Origin: an uncultured Flavobacteriaceae bacterium
GTDB taxonomy: Bacteria > Bacteroidota > Bacteroidia > Flavobacteriales > Flavobacteriaceae
DNA length: 64,000 nt
Reading direction: 5' to 3'
NCBI GenBank assembly: GCA_943788165.1
Contig: CALSPF010000001.1
Span: 434,001-498,000 of the forward strand
A program made the position numbers and the translations under genes. Shown in pieces: positions 10,770 to 18,383 of this stretch (the first letter of the stretch is position 1; each line of letters starts with the position of its first letter). Below the pieces are notes generated by a model. That model had not been told where the DNA came from. It did not search any database and saw nothing but the letters and a program-made list of their open reading frames with translations.

Positions 10770-11648
10770 ATGATACGCTTAGACGGGAAAGAAACCTCCA
10801 ATACTATTAAAGAAGAAATCAAAGATCAGGTAACCGAAATGAAAGCCAAAGGGGAGCGCGTTCCTCACTTAGCTGCCGTTTTAGTGGGGACCGATGGAGC
10901 CAGTCTCACCTATGTGGGGAGCAAAGTGCGTTCTTGTGAATACGTTGGTTTTGAATCCACCTTGATTCAATTGGAAGAGACCATAACCGAAGAAGCTTTG
11001 TTGGCGCAAATTGACACCTTAAATAAAGACGAGCGTTTGGATGGCTATATTGTACAGTTGCCCCTCCCAAAGCATATCAACGAAGAGAAAATTCTTTTGG
11101 CCATTGATCCGAAAAAAGACGTGGATGGTTTTCACCCGGCAAATTTTGGACGAATGGCGCTAGATTTAGACGCCTTTATTCCTGCAACCCCCTTTGGAAT
11201 TATGCAGTTGTTGGAGCGTTATAAAGTTCCAACATCAGGCAAGCATTGTGTTGTGGTTGGCCGTAGCCATATTGTTGGTCGACCAATCAGTATCTTGATG
11301 AGCCAAAAAGGCCCAGCAGGAGATGCTACAGTAACCGTTGCGCACAGTAGAACAAAGAACCTAGCCGAACTAACCAAACAGGCGGATATTATTGTAATGG
11401 CCTTAGGAATACCCGAATACTTGACGGCAGACATGGTCAAAGAAGGTGCCGCCATCATAGATGTTGGGATTACCCGTGTTACCGATGAATCGCATCCGAA
11501 AGGCTATGTGATTAAAGGCGATGTTGCCTTTGATGAGGTAGCGGCCAAAGCAAGTTACATTACCCCTGTACCCGGAGGTGTCGGACCCATGACCATCGCC
11601 ATGCTCTTAAAAAACACCCTTTTGGCTAGACAGTGGAATCTAGCGTAG
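10770..11648 (+). CDS. folD: Bifunctional methylenetetrahydrofolate dehydrogenase / methenyl-THF cyclohydrolase
   Basis: Interconverts 5,10-methylene-, methenyl- and 10-formyl-tetrahydrofolate with NADP+ in one-carbon metabolism. 292 aa, usual size. The catalytic YVGSK motif carries Lys52, and the family signatures [10 protein letters not shown] and [14 protein letters not shown] are intact. It starts 10 bp after ffh. Its 3' end overlaps by 23 bp the convergent membrane-protein gene on the minus strand. Confidence 0.97.
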   Translation: MIRLDGKETSNTIKEEIKDQVTEMKAKGERVPHLAAVLVGTDGASLTYVGSKVRSCEYVGFESTLIQLEETITEEALLAQIDTLNKDERLDGYIVQLPLPKHINEEKILLAIDPKKDVDGFHPANFGRMALDLDAFIPATPFGIMQLLERYKVPTSGKHCVVVGRSHIVGRPISILMSQKGPAGDATVTVAHSRTKNLAELTKQADIIVMALGIPEYLTADMVKEGAAIIDVGITRVTDESHPKGYVIKGDVAFDEVAAKASYITPVPGGVGPMTIAMLLKNTLLARQWNLA

Positions 11649-12513
11649 GGTTTTCCATGGCGTTGTAGATTTTCAAGATTAACAAGGCAAAGCTAACGCC
11701 AGTAAGAATCAGAATCATGCTCAAAAAACCGTCTGCCGAGAAAGAAAGTCGGATGAGAATGGTGGCGATGATGAAGCCGGTGTTTCGAATGAGTTTTGAA
11801 TACTGCTCGGTGTAGCGAAACGAAATCAGTAGAATAACTACATCGGCTAAAATCAACAAGGTAAAGAATTGATTGAAAAAGAGGCTGTCGATTTTTCCTA
11901 CGGCTTGTTGATTGATGGTGTCTATCATCCATTTACCAAAAGTAGATAGTGACATTATTCCTAGCACCAAAAACATACAAACACTCACAATTTTTTTGGA
12001 GGATATAAATCGCATTAGATTTGGGTCTTCTGAGGGGCGTTCGGGTAAACGCATTTTATTCTTGTTGAAAAGGAAGATCAATAAAAACAGGAGTAAAAAG
12101 CCAAATAAATCTACCATCAATTCTAAATTATGATTGCTGGTCATCCATTCGCCTGCAAGATCCATTTGCGGGATATCTTTGAAGATTTTCCGAATTACAA
12201 TTAGTGATATTATTTCAAATTGTTTGGAAACACAGGAGGTGAATGAACGGGGTAAATAAAATAGAAGTAAGTAAACCTCGTACACCAAGATCAACGAAAA
12301 AGGGGTGTAGATGGCAGAAATTGGATCAGAAAGTAAATCTTGATTGAAAGCAGAAAAAAGTACTATTCCTTGCAATTTTAAACCAATCAACCCTAAGTGA
12401 ATTAAAAAACCAATTCCGGCTAGTAGCAGAATGATGTTCTCAAATCCTTTGCGGACTTTAGGTGCAAAAACAGTAGCAAAAAGAGTGTTGAAACGAGCGC
12501 GGATTGTATTCAT
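11626..12513 (-). CDS. Multi-pass membrane protein of unknown function
   Basis: 295 aa with about seven hydrophobic helices, for example [20 protein letters not shown] near residue 26, [13 protein letters not shown] near 137, [12 protein letters not shown] near 178, and two near the C-terminus. There is no signal peptide, ATPase motif or recognisable catalytic residues, and I do not recognise the family. Its ATG abuts the stop of the VOC gene (TAA immediately followed by ATG), so the two are probably translationally coupled. Its last 23 bp overlap folD in convergent orientation. Confidence 0.7.
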   Translation of the reverse strand: MNTIRARFNTLFATVFAPKVRKGFENIILLLAGIGFLIHLGLIGLKLQGIVLFSAFNQDLLSDPISAIYTPFSLILVYEVYLLLFYLPRSFTSCVSKQFEIISLIVIRKIFKDIPQMDLAGEWMTSNHNLELMVDLFGFLLLFLLIFLFNKNKMRLPERPSEDPNLMRFISSKKIVSVCMFLVLGIMSLSTFGKWMIDTINQQAVGKIDSLFFNQFFTLLILADVVILLISFRYTEQYSKLIRNTGFIIATILIRLSFSADGFLSMILILTGVSFALLILKIYNAMENPTLDSTV

Positions 12514-12936
12514 TTAGGTGGCAAACAATTGATTAATGTGTTTAAAGCTTTTGAACTCTAACGCATTGCCCGAGGGGTCATAGAAAAACATCGTTAGTTG
12601 TTCTCCAGGGAGGCCTTCGAAACGAAGGTAGGGGGCAATTTGAAATTCAATGTTTAGGTCCATCAATTTTTGACTAAAAGTTTGGAACACTTCCCAGTCT
12701 AAAACAACCCCAAAGTGGGAAATAGGTACGGTTTTACCATCCACTTCATTGAAGTGTTTTAGGCCTTTGTGCGTTTTGTCCTCATGCAAGACAAGCTGAT
12801 GTCCAAAAAAATTATAGTCCGCCCATTCATTGCTCGAGCGTCCGGGAATACACCCCAAAACGTTTTCATAGAAACGTTGACAAGCTTTTAAGTCATTCAC
12901 AGGAATAGCTAAATGAAAAGGAGTTAATTCTGCCAT
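12514..12936 (-). CDS. VOC-superfamily (glyoxalase/dioxygenase-like) protein
   Basis: About 140 aa, two beta-alpha-beta-beta-beta motifs of the vicinal-oxygen-chelate fold. Likely metal-ligand residues are His in PFHLAIPVND, His in ISHFGVVLD and Glu in NALEFKSF; DPSGNALEFK is the classic end motif. Such proteins include glyoxalase I, dioxygenases and resistance enzymes, and the substrate cannot be told from sequence. I prefer the ATG at 12936 (MAELTPFHL) to the upstream in-frame ATG at 12969, because homologous domains begin there and a -7-like TACCTTTA lies between the two. The stop abuts the next gene's ATG. It is divergent from queE. Confidence 0.8.
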   Translation of the reverse strand: MAELTPFHLAIPVNDLKACQRFYENVLGCIPGRSSNEWADYNFFGHQLVLHEDKTHKGLKHFNEVDGKTVPISHFGVVLDWEVFQTFSQKLMDLNIEFQIAPYLRFEGLPGEQLTMFFYDPSGNALEFKSFKHINQLFAT

Positions 12937-12980
12937 ACGTAAAGGTAAACAATTTTTAATGGAGGGCATTTAGAAAGTCT

Positions 12981-12988
12981 TATCTTTG
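12981..12988 (+). promoter_or_regulatory. Promoter -7 box of queE, near-leaderless
   Basis: TATCTTTG, exact TAnnTTTG match, ending 7 bp before the queE ATG. If transcription starts 6-7 bp beyond the box, the mRNA would have almost no leader. Confidence 0.6.
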
Positions 12989-12995
12989 CCGTTCT

Positions 12996-13625
12996 ATGGA
13001 TAAAATTAACGCTCTAGATGTAGCCGCAGGAACCGCTTTACCTTTAATGGAAGCTTTTTATACCCTCCAAGGAGAAGGATTTCACAAAGGTAGTGCAGCC
13101 TATTTCATTCGCATTGGTGGATGTGATGTGGGATGTCATTGGTGTGATGTAAAAGAAAGTTGGGATGCCGACAAGCATCCGCCAACGGCCATAAATGCCA
13201 TTGTAGAAGAAGCACATCGCTATTCTAAGACCATCGTTGTTACGGGTGGAGAACCATTGATGTGGGACATGAATCCCTTGACCAATGTATTGAAAGCAAA
13301 GGGAATGAATGTTCATATTGAAACTTCGGGAGCTTATGCCTTGACCGGACATTGGGACTGGTTTTGTCTTTCGCCTAAAAAGAACAAACTGCCCACGCCA
13401 GAAGCTGCTGCTAGAGCAGATGAATTAAAGGTGATTGTATACAATAAAGATGATTTCCGTTTTGCAGAAGAACAGGCCGAAACTGTCAGCGAGAATTGTG
13501 TCTTGTACCTTCAGCCCGAGTGGAGTAAGCGCAAACAAATGATGCCGTTGATGGTAGATTATGTTCTAGAAAATCCGCAATGGAAAGTGTCTTTACAAAC
13601 ACATAAATACCTCAAGATTCCATAG
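12996..13625 (+). CDS. queE: 7-carboxy-7-deazaguanine synthase (radical SAM)
   Basis: Radical-SAM enzyme that rearranges 6-carboxy-tetrahydropterin to 7-carboxy-7-deazaguanine in queuosine/preQ0 synthesis. It has the canonical CX3CX2C [4Fe-4S] motif (Cys43, Cys47, Cys50 in GGCDVGCHWCD), preceded by TLQGEGFHKG typical of QueE, and TGGEPLMWD for SAM binding. 209 aa is the compact length of the family. Its 3' end overlaps the convergent methyltransferase gene by 14 bp. Other queuosine genes are not in the window. Confidence 0.93.
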   Translation: MDKINALDVAAGTALPLMEAFYTLQGEGFHKGSAAYFIRIGGCDVGCHWCDVKESWDADKHPPTAINAIVEEAHRYSKTIVVTGGEPLMWDMNPLTNVLKAKGMNVHIETSGAYALTGHWDWFCLSPKKNKLPTPEAAARADELKVIVYNKDDFRFAEEQAETVSENCVLYLQPEWSKRKQMMPLMVDYVLENPQWKVSLQTHKYLKIP

Positions 13626-14352
13626 AGGTTAGGCACGCAAGATAATCTTCGTTTTCTCCGTCCATTATTTTTTTACAGTCAAAACCGGCCAATGGAGCTA
13701 ACTCGTTGAGGTTTTCGTAGTCAAGGTATAACCATGGGAATTCTTCAGTGCTTCCTTTATAGCTAATGCCATAATCTACTTCACCATAATAGCGTTCGTC
13801 ATTTAGCCAATTTTCTTGATCCTCTTCATCAAATAAATAAATCAGGTTAGAAGAATCTAAAAGAATCTGTGCTTTGGGGTTCATCAAACTTTTTAGATGA
13901 ATCAATAAAGGGTAAACGCCTTTGAGTGTCATGGCTATACCAAGTCCATTCATTAGCAATAATAAAGTATCAAATTTTTCGGCTGAATAATCCATGATGG
14001 AGGTGCAAACAGTTTTGTCTACTCCTCTTGATTTGGCCACTGAGATTGCCCCACTCGAAACATCTAGTCCGGTGACATCTATATTGCGTTTGTTTTGAAT
14101 GTATAAACTGTGGCTTCCACTACCACAGCCAATGTCCAATGTTTTTCCTCGACTCAATTCAATGGCTTTTTGTTCAAGCTTTGGCATACCCGCATAGTCT
14201 CTAAAAAAATAGGAAAGGGGTACAGGATCTTCCTCAGTTAGGTTGGTCCAAGTAATGATTTCTTGTTTTTCTGGATTATGGTAATAATCTGCTAAAGCTT
14301 TTCCAAAGAGGTCATTCAAAATACTGTAGTTTTGTGTAAAATTAATTTGCAT
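13612..14352 (-). CDS. Class I SAM-dependent methyltransferase
   Basis: About 246 aa. SAM-binding motif I is LDIGCGSGSHSLYI, followed by acidic motif II (DVTGLDVSSGAI) and the post-motif region MNGLGIAMTLKG. Substrate unknown. A longer reading frame begins at 14409, but that start would lie inside the divergent YkgJ-type gene; the ATG at 14352 (MQINFTQNYS) is more sensible, and a TTG at ILNDLFGKAL is a further alternative. The ATG at 14352 overlaps the divergent gene's ATG on the opposite strand at a CATG. The 3' end overlaps queE. Confidence 0.8.
   Translation of the reverse strand: MQINFTQNYSILNDLFGKALADYYHNPEKQEIITWTNLTEEDPVPLSYFFRDYAGMPKLEQKAIELSRGKTLDIGCGSGSHSLYIQNKRNIDVTGLDVSSGAISVAKSRGVDKTVCTSIMDYSAEKFDTLLLLMNGLGIAMTLKGVYPLLIHLKSLMNPKAQILLDSSNLIYLFDEEDQENWLNDERYYGEVDYGISYKGSTEEFPWLYLDYENLNELAPLAGFDCKKIMDGENEDYLACLTSMES
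14327..14334 (+). promoter_or_regulatory. Promoter -7 box of the YkgJ-type gene, inside the divergent methyltransferase gene
   Basis: TAGTTTTG, exact TAnnTTTG match, 16 bp before the ATG at 14351 and within the coding sequence of the minus-strand methyltransferase, as expected if the two starts overlap. Confidence 0.5.
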
Positions 14353-14842
14353 GCGCGATCGATTAGAGCAACTGCCGCAACAGGTCAAAGATACGGCAAG
14401 CCAAACCAAAAAGTTTTTTCAAAAGCTAAAAAAACGTCCACCCAAAAAATTGGATGAAGTTACCCTTGAGATACACGAAGAAGTTTTTGCTACAACCAAT
14501 TGCATGGACTGTGCAAATTGTTGCAAGACCACAGGTCCCTTGTTTGAACGAAAAGATATTGGTCGAATCGCAAAGTATTTGCGCATGAAGTCAGCGCAAT
14601 TTGAAGCAAATTATTTACGTGTAGACGAAGACAATGATTGGGTTTTGCAAATCGTTCCCTGCCCATTTTTGGCCGAAGACAACGCCTGTTCCATTTATGA
14701 TGTTCGCCCGAAAGCTTGTCGAGAATTTCCCCATACAGATCGACCAAAAATTCATCAAATTGCTTCTCTTACGCAGAAAAATATTGCTGTTTGCCCTGCA
14801 GCTTTTAGCATTGTTGAAAAAATGAAAGAGCGGCTGTCTTAA
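14351..14842 (+). CDS. YkgJ-family cysteine-cluster protein
   Basis: 163 aa. The N-terminal 40 residues are basic and Gln/Lys-rich, followed by the family cluster C51-x2-C54-x2-C57-C58 (CMDCANCCKTTGP) and a second set of Cys in CPFLAEDNACSIYDVRPKAC. The motif is thought to bind a metal (zinc or Fe-S); the function of the family is not well established. The ATG at 14351 fits relatives that begin with a similar LPQQVKD-like helix. Its 3' end overlaps by 4 bp the convergent NamZ-like gene. Confidence 0.85.
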   Translation: MRDRLEQLPQQVKDTASQTKKFFQKLKKRPPKKLDEVTLEIHEEVFATTNCMDCANCCKTTGPLFERKDIGRIAKYLRMKSAQFEANYLRVDEDNDWVLQIVPCPFLAEDNACSIYDVRPKACREFPHTDRPKIHQIASLTQKNIAVCPAAFSIVEKMKERLS

Positions 14843-16014
14843 TTGGGGTAAAGAAAGTAGTTGGATCGGGTTTTTTTAAAGTTTGAAAGTTGAGGTTCCC
14901 AGCTTTCTCGTATAGCTTTTTCTGACCAGCCATTTTGAATTTGTTCTTCCAGAGATTTTGTTCCAGCTAGTTTAACGAACCTTGCGCTGAAGAAGTTTTC
15001 TTTATCGGGATAATCTGCATAAGCTTTCATTAGCCATTTCAATTCCAGTCGATTTAATTTTGGATGGCTGGACAAGTCTACCCCAAAGCACTTATCTCCC
15101 GCTAGTTTGGGTTTTTTTGCGCCAAAATTTGGTTGTGGGATAAACGAATAATCACCCTTGAATGATGGGTGTCCATATCCTTGAAATTGCTTTTCTGTAC
15201 CCCGTCCAATACTCACAGGAGTTTGCTCAAATAGACAAAGACTTGGGTATAGGTTTATTGCTTGCGCATTAGGTAAATTGGGGGAGGGACGTAGGGGTAA
15301 ATCATAGGGGGTTTGATGGGTGTATCCTTGGTTTTTCACGACCGTTAATTGACACTGAACTTGATTGTTTAACCATTTTTCTCCATTGATCATTTTGGCA
15401 AATTCACCAAGGGTTAAGCCGTGGACAATGGGAATGTTGTGTTTTCCCAAATAACCTTTAAAAGCATCTTCCATGACAGGTCCGTCGACATAGTGTCCAT
15501 TGGGGTTTGGTCGATCCAAAAGAATCATTGGTGTGTTGTTTTCTCCACAGGCCTCCATGACCAAATGAAGTGTAGAAAGGTAGGTGTAAAAGCGGGCGCC
15601 AACATCTTGTAAATCAAAGAGAATTAGGTCAATTTCTTTGAGGTATTCTGGACGAGGCTTTCTGTTTTTTCCATGTAAGGAAACAATGGGGATTTGCGTT
15701 AATGAATCTACTTCATCCCGAATAAGTGCGCCATTGTCTTCACGGCTACGGAAACCGTGTTCTGGTGCGAAAATTGAGACAATGTTGATTCCATGGGCTT
15801 TCAAGGAATCGATTAAATGTACCGCGTTTTTTTGGGTGTAGATTTGGCTTGCCGCATGGGCTACTACGCCAACTTTTTTTCCTTTCAGCAAAGGTATATA
15901 GCTTCCGATATCTTGTGCGCCAGGCATAACCTGGGCTTGCAAAGGCATTATAGTGCATATGGCTGTTAAAAACCCTAATAAAAATGTATTTTTGAGGAAA
16001 CTGAAAGGAAGCAT
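14839..16014 (-). CDS. NamZ-like exo-beta-N-acetylmuramidase (DUF1343, GH171)
   Basis: 391 aa with an N-terminal signal peptide (FLLGFLTAICTIMPLQAQ), so periplasmic or lipid-anchored-like export. Family hallmarks are VGVVAHAASQ, APEHGFRSREDNGA, FDLQDVGARFYTY and LDRPNPNGHYVDGP. Characterised DUF1343 members (B. subtilis YbbC, Tannerella NamZ) release terminal MurNAc from peptidoglycan fragments, so a role in cell-wall turnover or MurNAc recycling is inferred; no MurNAc transporter or etherase is next door. The start is only 3 bp from the start of the divergent permease gene. Confidence 0.88.
   Translation of the reverse strand: MLPFSFLKNTFLLGFLTAICTIMPLQAQVMPGAQDIGSYIPLLKGKKVGVVAHAASQIYTQKNAVHLIDSLKAHGINIVSIFAPEHGFRSREDNGALIRDEVDSLTQIPIVSLHGKNRKPRPEYLKEIDLILFDLQDVGARFYTYLSTLHLVMEACGENNTPMILLDRPNPNGHYVDGPVMEDAFKGYLGKHNIPIVHGLTLGEFAKMINGEKWLNNQVQCQLTVVKNQGYTHQTPYDLPLRPSPNLPNAQAINLYPSLCLFEQTPVSIGRGTEKQFQGYGHPSFKGDYSFIPQPNFGAKKPKLAGDKCFGVDLSSHPKLNRLELKWLMKAYADYPDKENFFSARFVKLAGTKSLEEQIQNGWSEKAIRESWEPQLSNFKKTRSNYFLYPN
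15987..15994 (+). promoter_or_regulatory. Candidate promoter -7 box of the FtsX/LolE-like gene
   Basis: TATTTTTG, exact TAnnTTTG match, 23 bp before the TTG start at 16018 and inside the signal-peptide region of the divergent muramidase gene. Confidence 0.45.
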
Positions 16015-16017
16015 CTC

Positions 16018-17253
16018 TTGAATTTTGAATTTTTCTTAGCGCGCAGAATGCGAACTTCGTCTATTAACGAAAGTACGGTTTCAGGACGAATTATAAAAAT
16101 CGCTGTACTTGCCATTGCAATTGGTTTAGTCATGATGTTGGTCGCCATAGGAACCAGCTTGGGTTTACAGCGTGAAATAAAAGCCAAAACCATTGCTTTG
16201 AGTGGAGATTTACGTATCGCTCCTTTTGAAAACAATAATTCTTCATTATCAGTACGCCCTATCCATTCGGATGAAGTTACACCAACGATTGAATCGAATA
16301 TTCAAACCATAAAACACGCTTATCCGTTTGTTACTAAAGGGGTGTTGTTAAAGACCAAGAATGAATTTGAGGGAGCAATTTTAAAGGGAGTTTCTCAGCA
16401 TTTTCCCTGGGAAGAATTATCTTCCTACTTGAAGAAAGGCGCTTTTCCTTCGTTTGAGGGAGCTATTTCAAAAGAAATGCTGCTTTCGGTTTCCCTTGCT
16501 CGGAAATTGAATTTAAACATAGGGGACCGTGTTTCTGCTTATTTTCAAAGTCAAGAAGAAGGTCGTTTACCAAGGATTCGTTATTTTATTCTATCGGCTA
16601 CCTTTCAGACGGGTTTTCCTGATTTTGATGATAATTACGCTTTTGTCGATATGCGCCATTTGCAAAAACTGAATGGATGGGATGAAGATCAAATGGGCGG
16701 TTATGAAGTTTTTTTAAATGATGACAGCGACACTTCAGTTTTTGCTGAGAACGTCTATGCTGCCTTGCCTCCGCATATTGATGTTCAGACGGTAGATCAG
16801 TTGTATCAGGGTATTTTTGATTGGATTGCTTTGTTTGATTTTAATGTTTTGATCATTTTAATGGTCATGATCTTGGTGGGAACACTCAATATGGCAACAG
16901 CATTGTTGGTTTTGATTATCGAACGTTCCCGTATGATTGGAGTGCTCAAAGCCTTGGGAGCAACAACTGCGCAGGTGCAAAAAATATTTTTATTCAATGC
17001 TGCCTATATCATAGCAAAAGGGTTGCTATGGGGAAATGGCTTAGGCTTACTTCTTTTGTTTAGCCAAGTTAAATGGCAGTGGATGCAGTTGGATCCAGCG
17101 ACTTATTTTGTCTCTAGCGTACCTGTATACTTACCCCTGCATTACATTTTGGGATTGAATGTTTTAGTGCTAACCATCTGTGTTGGCTTATTGTGGATTC
17201 CCTCAAGAATTGTTGGAGGAATTGAGCCGTCACGTGTACTGCGTTTCCGGTAG
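16018..17253 (+). CDS. FtsX/LolE-like ABC transporter permease
   Basis: 411 aa with four membrane helices: one near the N-terminus (IKIAVLAIAIGLVMMLVAIG), a long periplasmic MacB-PCD-like domain (about 60-260), then three helices ending in PSRIVGGIEPSRVLRFR. The GVLKALGATTAQVQKIFLF motif is the FtsX-family coupling region. Bacteroidota relatives are annotated as lipoprotein-release (LolC/E-type) permeases; the ATPase partner is not adjacent. The start is TTG, chosen because relatives begin with the same MNFE-F-ARR pattern; the next ATG would cut into it. It lies 3 bp from the divergent muramidase start. Confidence 0.85.
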   Translation: MNFEFFLARRMRTSSINESTVSGRIIKIAVLAIAIGLVMMLVAIGTSLGLQREIKAKTIALSGDLRIAPFENNNSSLSVRPIHSDEVTPTIESNIQTIKHAYPFVTKGVLLKTKNEFEGAILKGVSQHFPWEELSSYLKKGAFPSFEGAISKEMLLSVSLARKLNLNIGDRVSAYFQSQEEGRLPRIRYFILSATFQTGFPDFDDNYAFVDMRHLQKLNGWDEDQMGGYEVFLNDDSDTSVFAENVYAALPPHIDVQTVDQLYQGIFDWIALFDFNVLIILMVMILVGTLNMATALLVLIIERSRMIGVLKALGATTAQVQKIFLFNAAYIIAKGLLWGNGLGLLLLFSQVKWQWMQLDPATYFVSSVPVYLPLHYILGLNVLVLTICVGLLWIPSRIVGGIEPSRVLRFR

Positions 17254-17294
17254 ATTTTCCCAAGTGTTTCCTGTCTTTTGTAGATTTCAAATTG

Positions 17295-17302
17295 TAACTT
17301 TG
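17295..17302 (+). promoter_or_regulatory. Promoter -7 box of the cysteine synthase gene
   Basis: TAACTTTG, exact TAnnTTTG match, 17 bp before the ATG at 17320. Confidence 0.6.
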
Positions 17303-17319
17303 TAATCATATTCGTATTT

Positions 17320-18297
17320 ATGCATTACGCCAACAATATTTTGGGTACAATAGGGGATACACCCCTTGTCCGTTTGAATAAAATTACTGTAGAAGTTAAC
17401 GGTTTGGTATTGGCCAAATTGGAGAGTTTTAACCCAGGGAATTCTGTCAAAGATCGCATGGCCTTGAAAATGGTTGAAGATGCAGAAAAAGACGGTAGGT
17501 TAAAACCGGGGGGAACTATTGTTGAAGGAACCTCTGGTAACACAGGAATGGGGTTGGCTTTGGCAGCAATTGTAAAAGGATACAAACTCATTTGTGTTTC
17601 GACCGACAAACAATCCAAAGAAAAATTTGATGTTTTAAGAGCAGTAGGAGCTGAGGTTATTGTTTGTCCAACAGATGTTGCGCCAGATGACCCACGATCT
17701 TACTATTCAACCTCAAAGCGAATAGGTGCGGAGACGCCCAATGCATGGTATGTCAATCAATATGATAATCCTTCCAATGCCCAAGCGCACTATGAGCAAA
17801 CCGGTCCAGAAATCTGGGAACAAACCGATGGAAAAATCACCCATTTTTTGGTGGGTGTAGGAACGGGAGGAACGATTTCTGGTGTGGCTAAATTTTTAAA
17901 AGAAAAAAACCCAAACATAAAAATTTGGGGAATTGACACCTATGGGTCCGTATTTAAAAAATACCATGAAACTGGAATCTTTGATGAGAATGAAATTTAC
18001 CCTTACATCACTGAGGGAATTGGAGAAGATATTTTACCCGAGAATGTTGATTTCTCGCTAATTGATCATTTTGAAAAAGTAACAGATAAAGATGCGGCTG
18101 TTTACACGCGTAGATTGGCTAAAGAAGAAGGAATCTTTGCGGGAAATTCTTGTGGAGCCGCCATTAAAGGTTTGTTGCAGCTGAAACATAACTTTGATAA
18201 TGAGGATGTTATTGTTGTTTTATTGCATGATTCTGGTTCTCGCTATATTGGAAAAATGTACAATGATGACTGGATGAAAGCGCAGAAGTTTATTTGA
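17320..18297 (+). CDS. cysM: Cysteine synthase (O-acetylserine sulfhydrylase, CysM/CysK type)
   Basis: PLP enzyme of the fold-type II family that makes cysteine from O-acetylserine and sulfide (or thiosulfate for CysM). PLP Lys44 lies in NPGNSVKDRMA; the substrate loop EGTSGNTGMGLA, the phosphate-binding GVGTGGTISGVAKF and the C-terminal FAGNSCGAA are all present. 325 aa. CysM versus CysK or a CBS-like reverse role cannot be settled from sequence alone, and the symbol is the usual one for this flavobacterial group. No regulatory CBS domain is present. Confidence 0.88.
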   Translation: MHYANNILGTIGDTPLVRLNKITVEVNGLVLAKLESFNPGNSVKDRMALKMVEDAEKDGRLKPGGTIVEGTSGNTGMGLALAAIVKGYKLICVSTDKQSKEKFDVLRAVGAEVIVCPTDVAPDDPRSYYSTSKRIGAETPNAWYVNQYDNPSNAQAHYEQTGPEIWEQTDGKITHFLVGVGTGGTISGVAKFLKEKNPNIKIWGIDTYGSVFKKYHETGIFDENEIYPYITEGIGEDILPENVDFSLIDHFEKVTDKDAAVYTRRLAKEEGIFAGNSCGAAIKGLLQLKHNFDNEDVIVVLLHDSGSRYIGKMYNDDWMKAQKFI

Positions 18298-18301
18298 AAC
18301 C

Positions 18302-18318
18302 CCTTAATTTCATTAAGG
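18302..18318. terminator. Weak hairpin after the cysteine synthase gene
   Basis: CCTTAAT / ATTAAGG, perfect 7-bp arms around a 3-base loop, 4 bp after the cysM stop. There is no T-run after it, so termination is uncertain; it might instead sit in the leader of the giant gene. Confidence 0.35.
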
Positions 18319-18347
18319 TTAAACATGATTTATTCACAATATTTGTA

Positions 18348-18355
18348 TAATTTAG
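18348..18355 (+). promoter_or_regulatory. Possible -7 box of the giant adhesin gene
   Basis: TAATTTAG, one mismatch from TAnnTTTG, 28 bp before the TTG start. Weak evidence. Confidence 0.25.
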
Positions 18356-18383
18356 ACGTTCAGAGTTTGATAAGTAACGTAGA

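Noticed and set aside
10166..10822. 218-aa minus-strand reading frame opposite ffh
   Set aside because: It is antisense to the well-conserved M domain of ffh; the His-rich content is the reverse reading of Met-rich codons.
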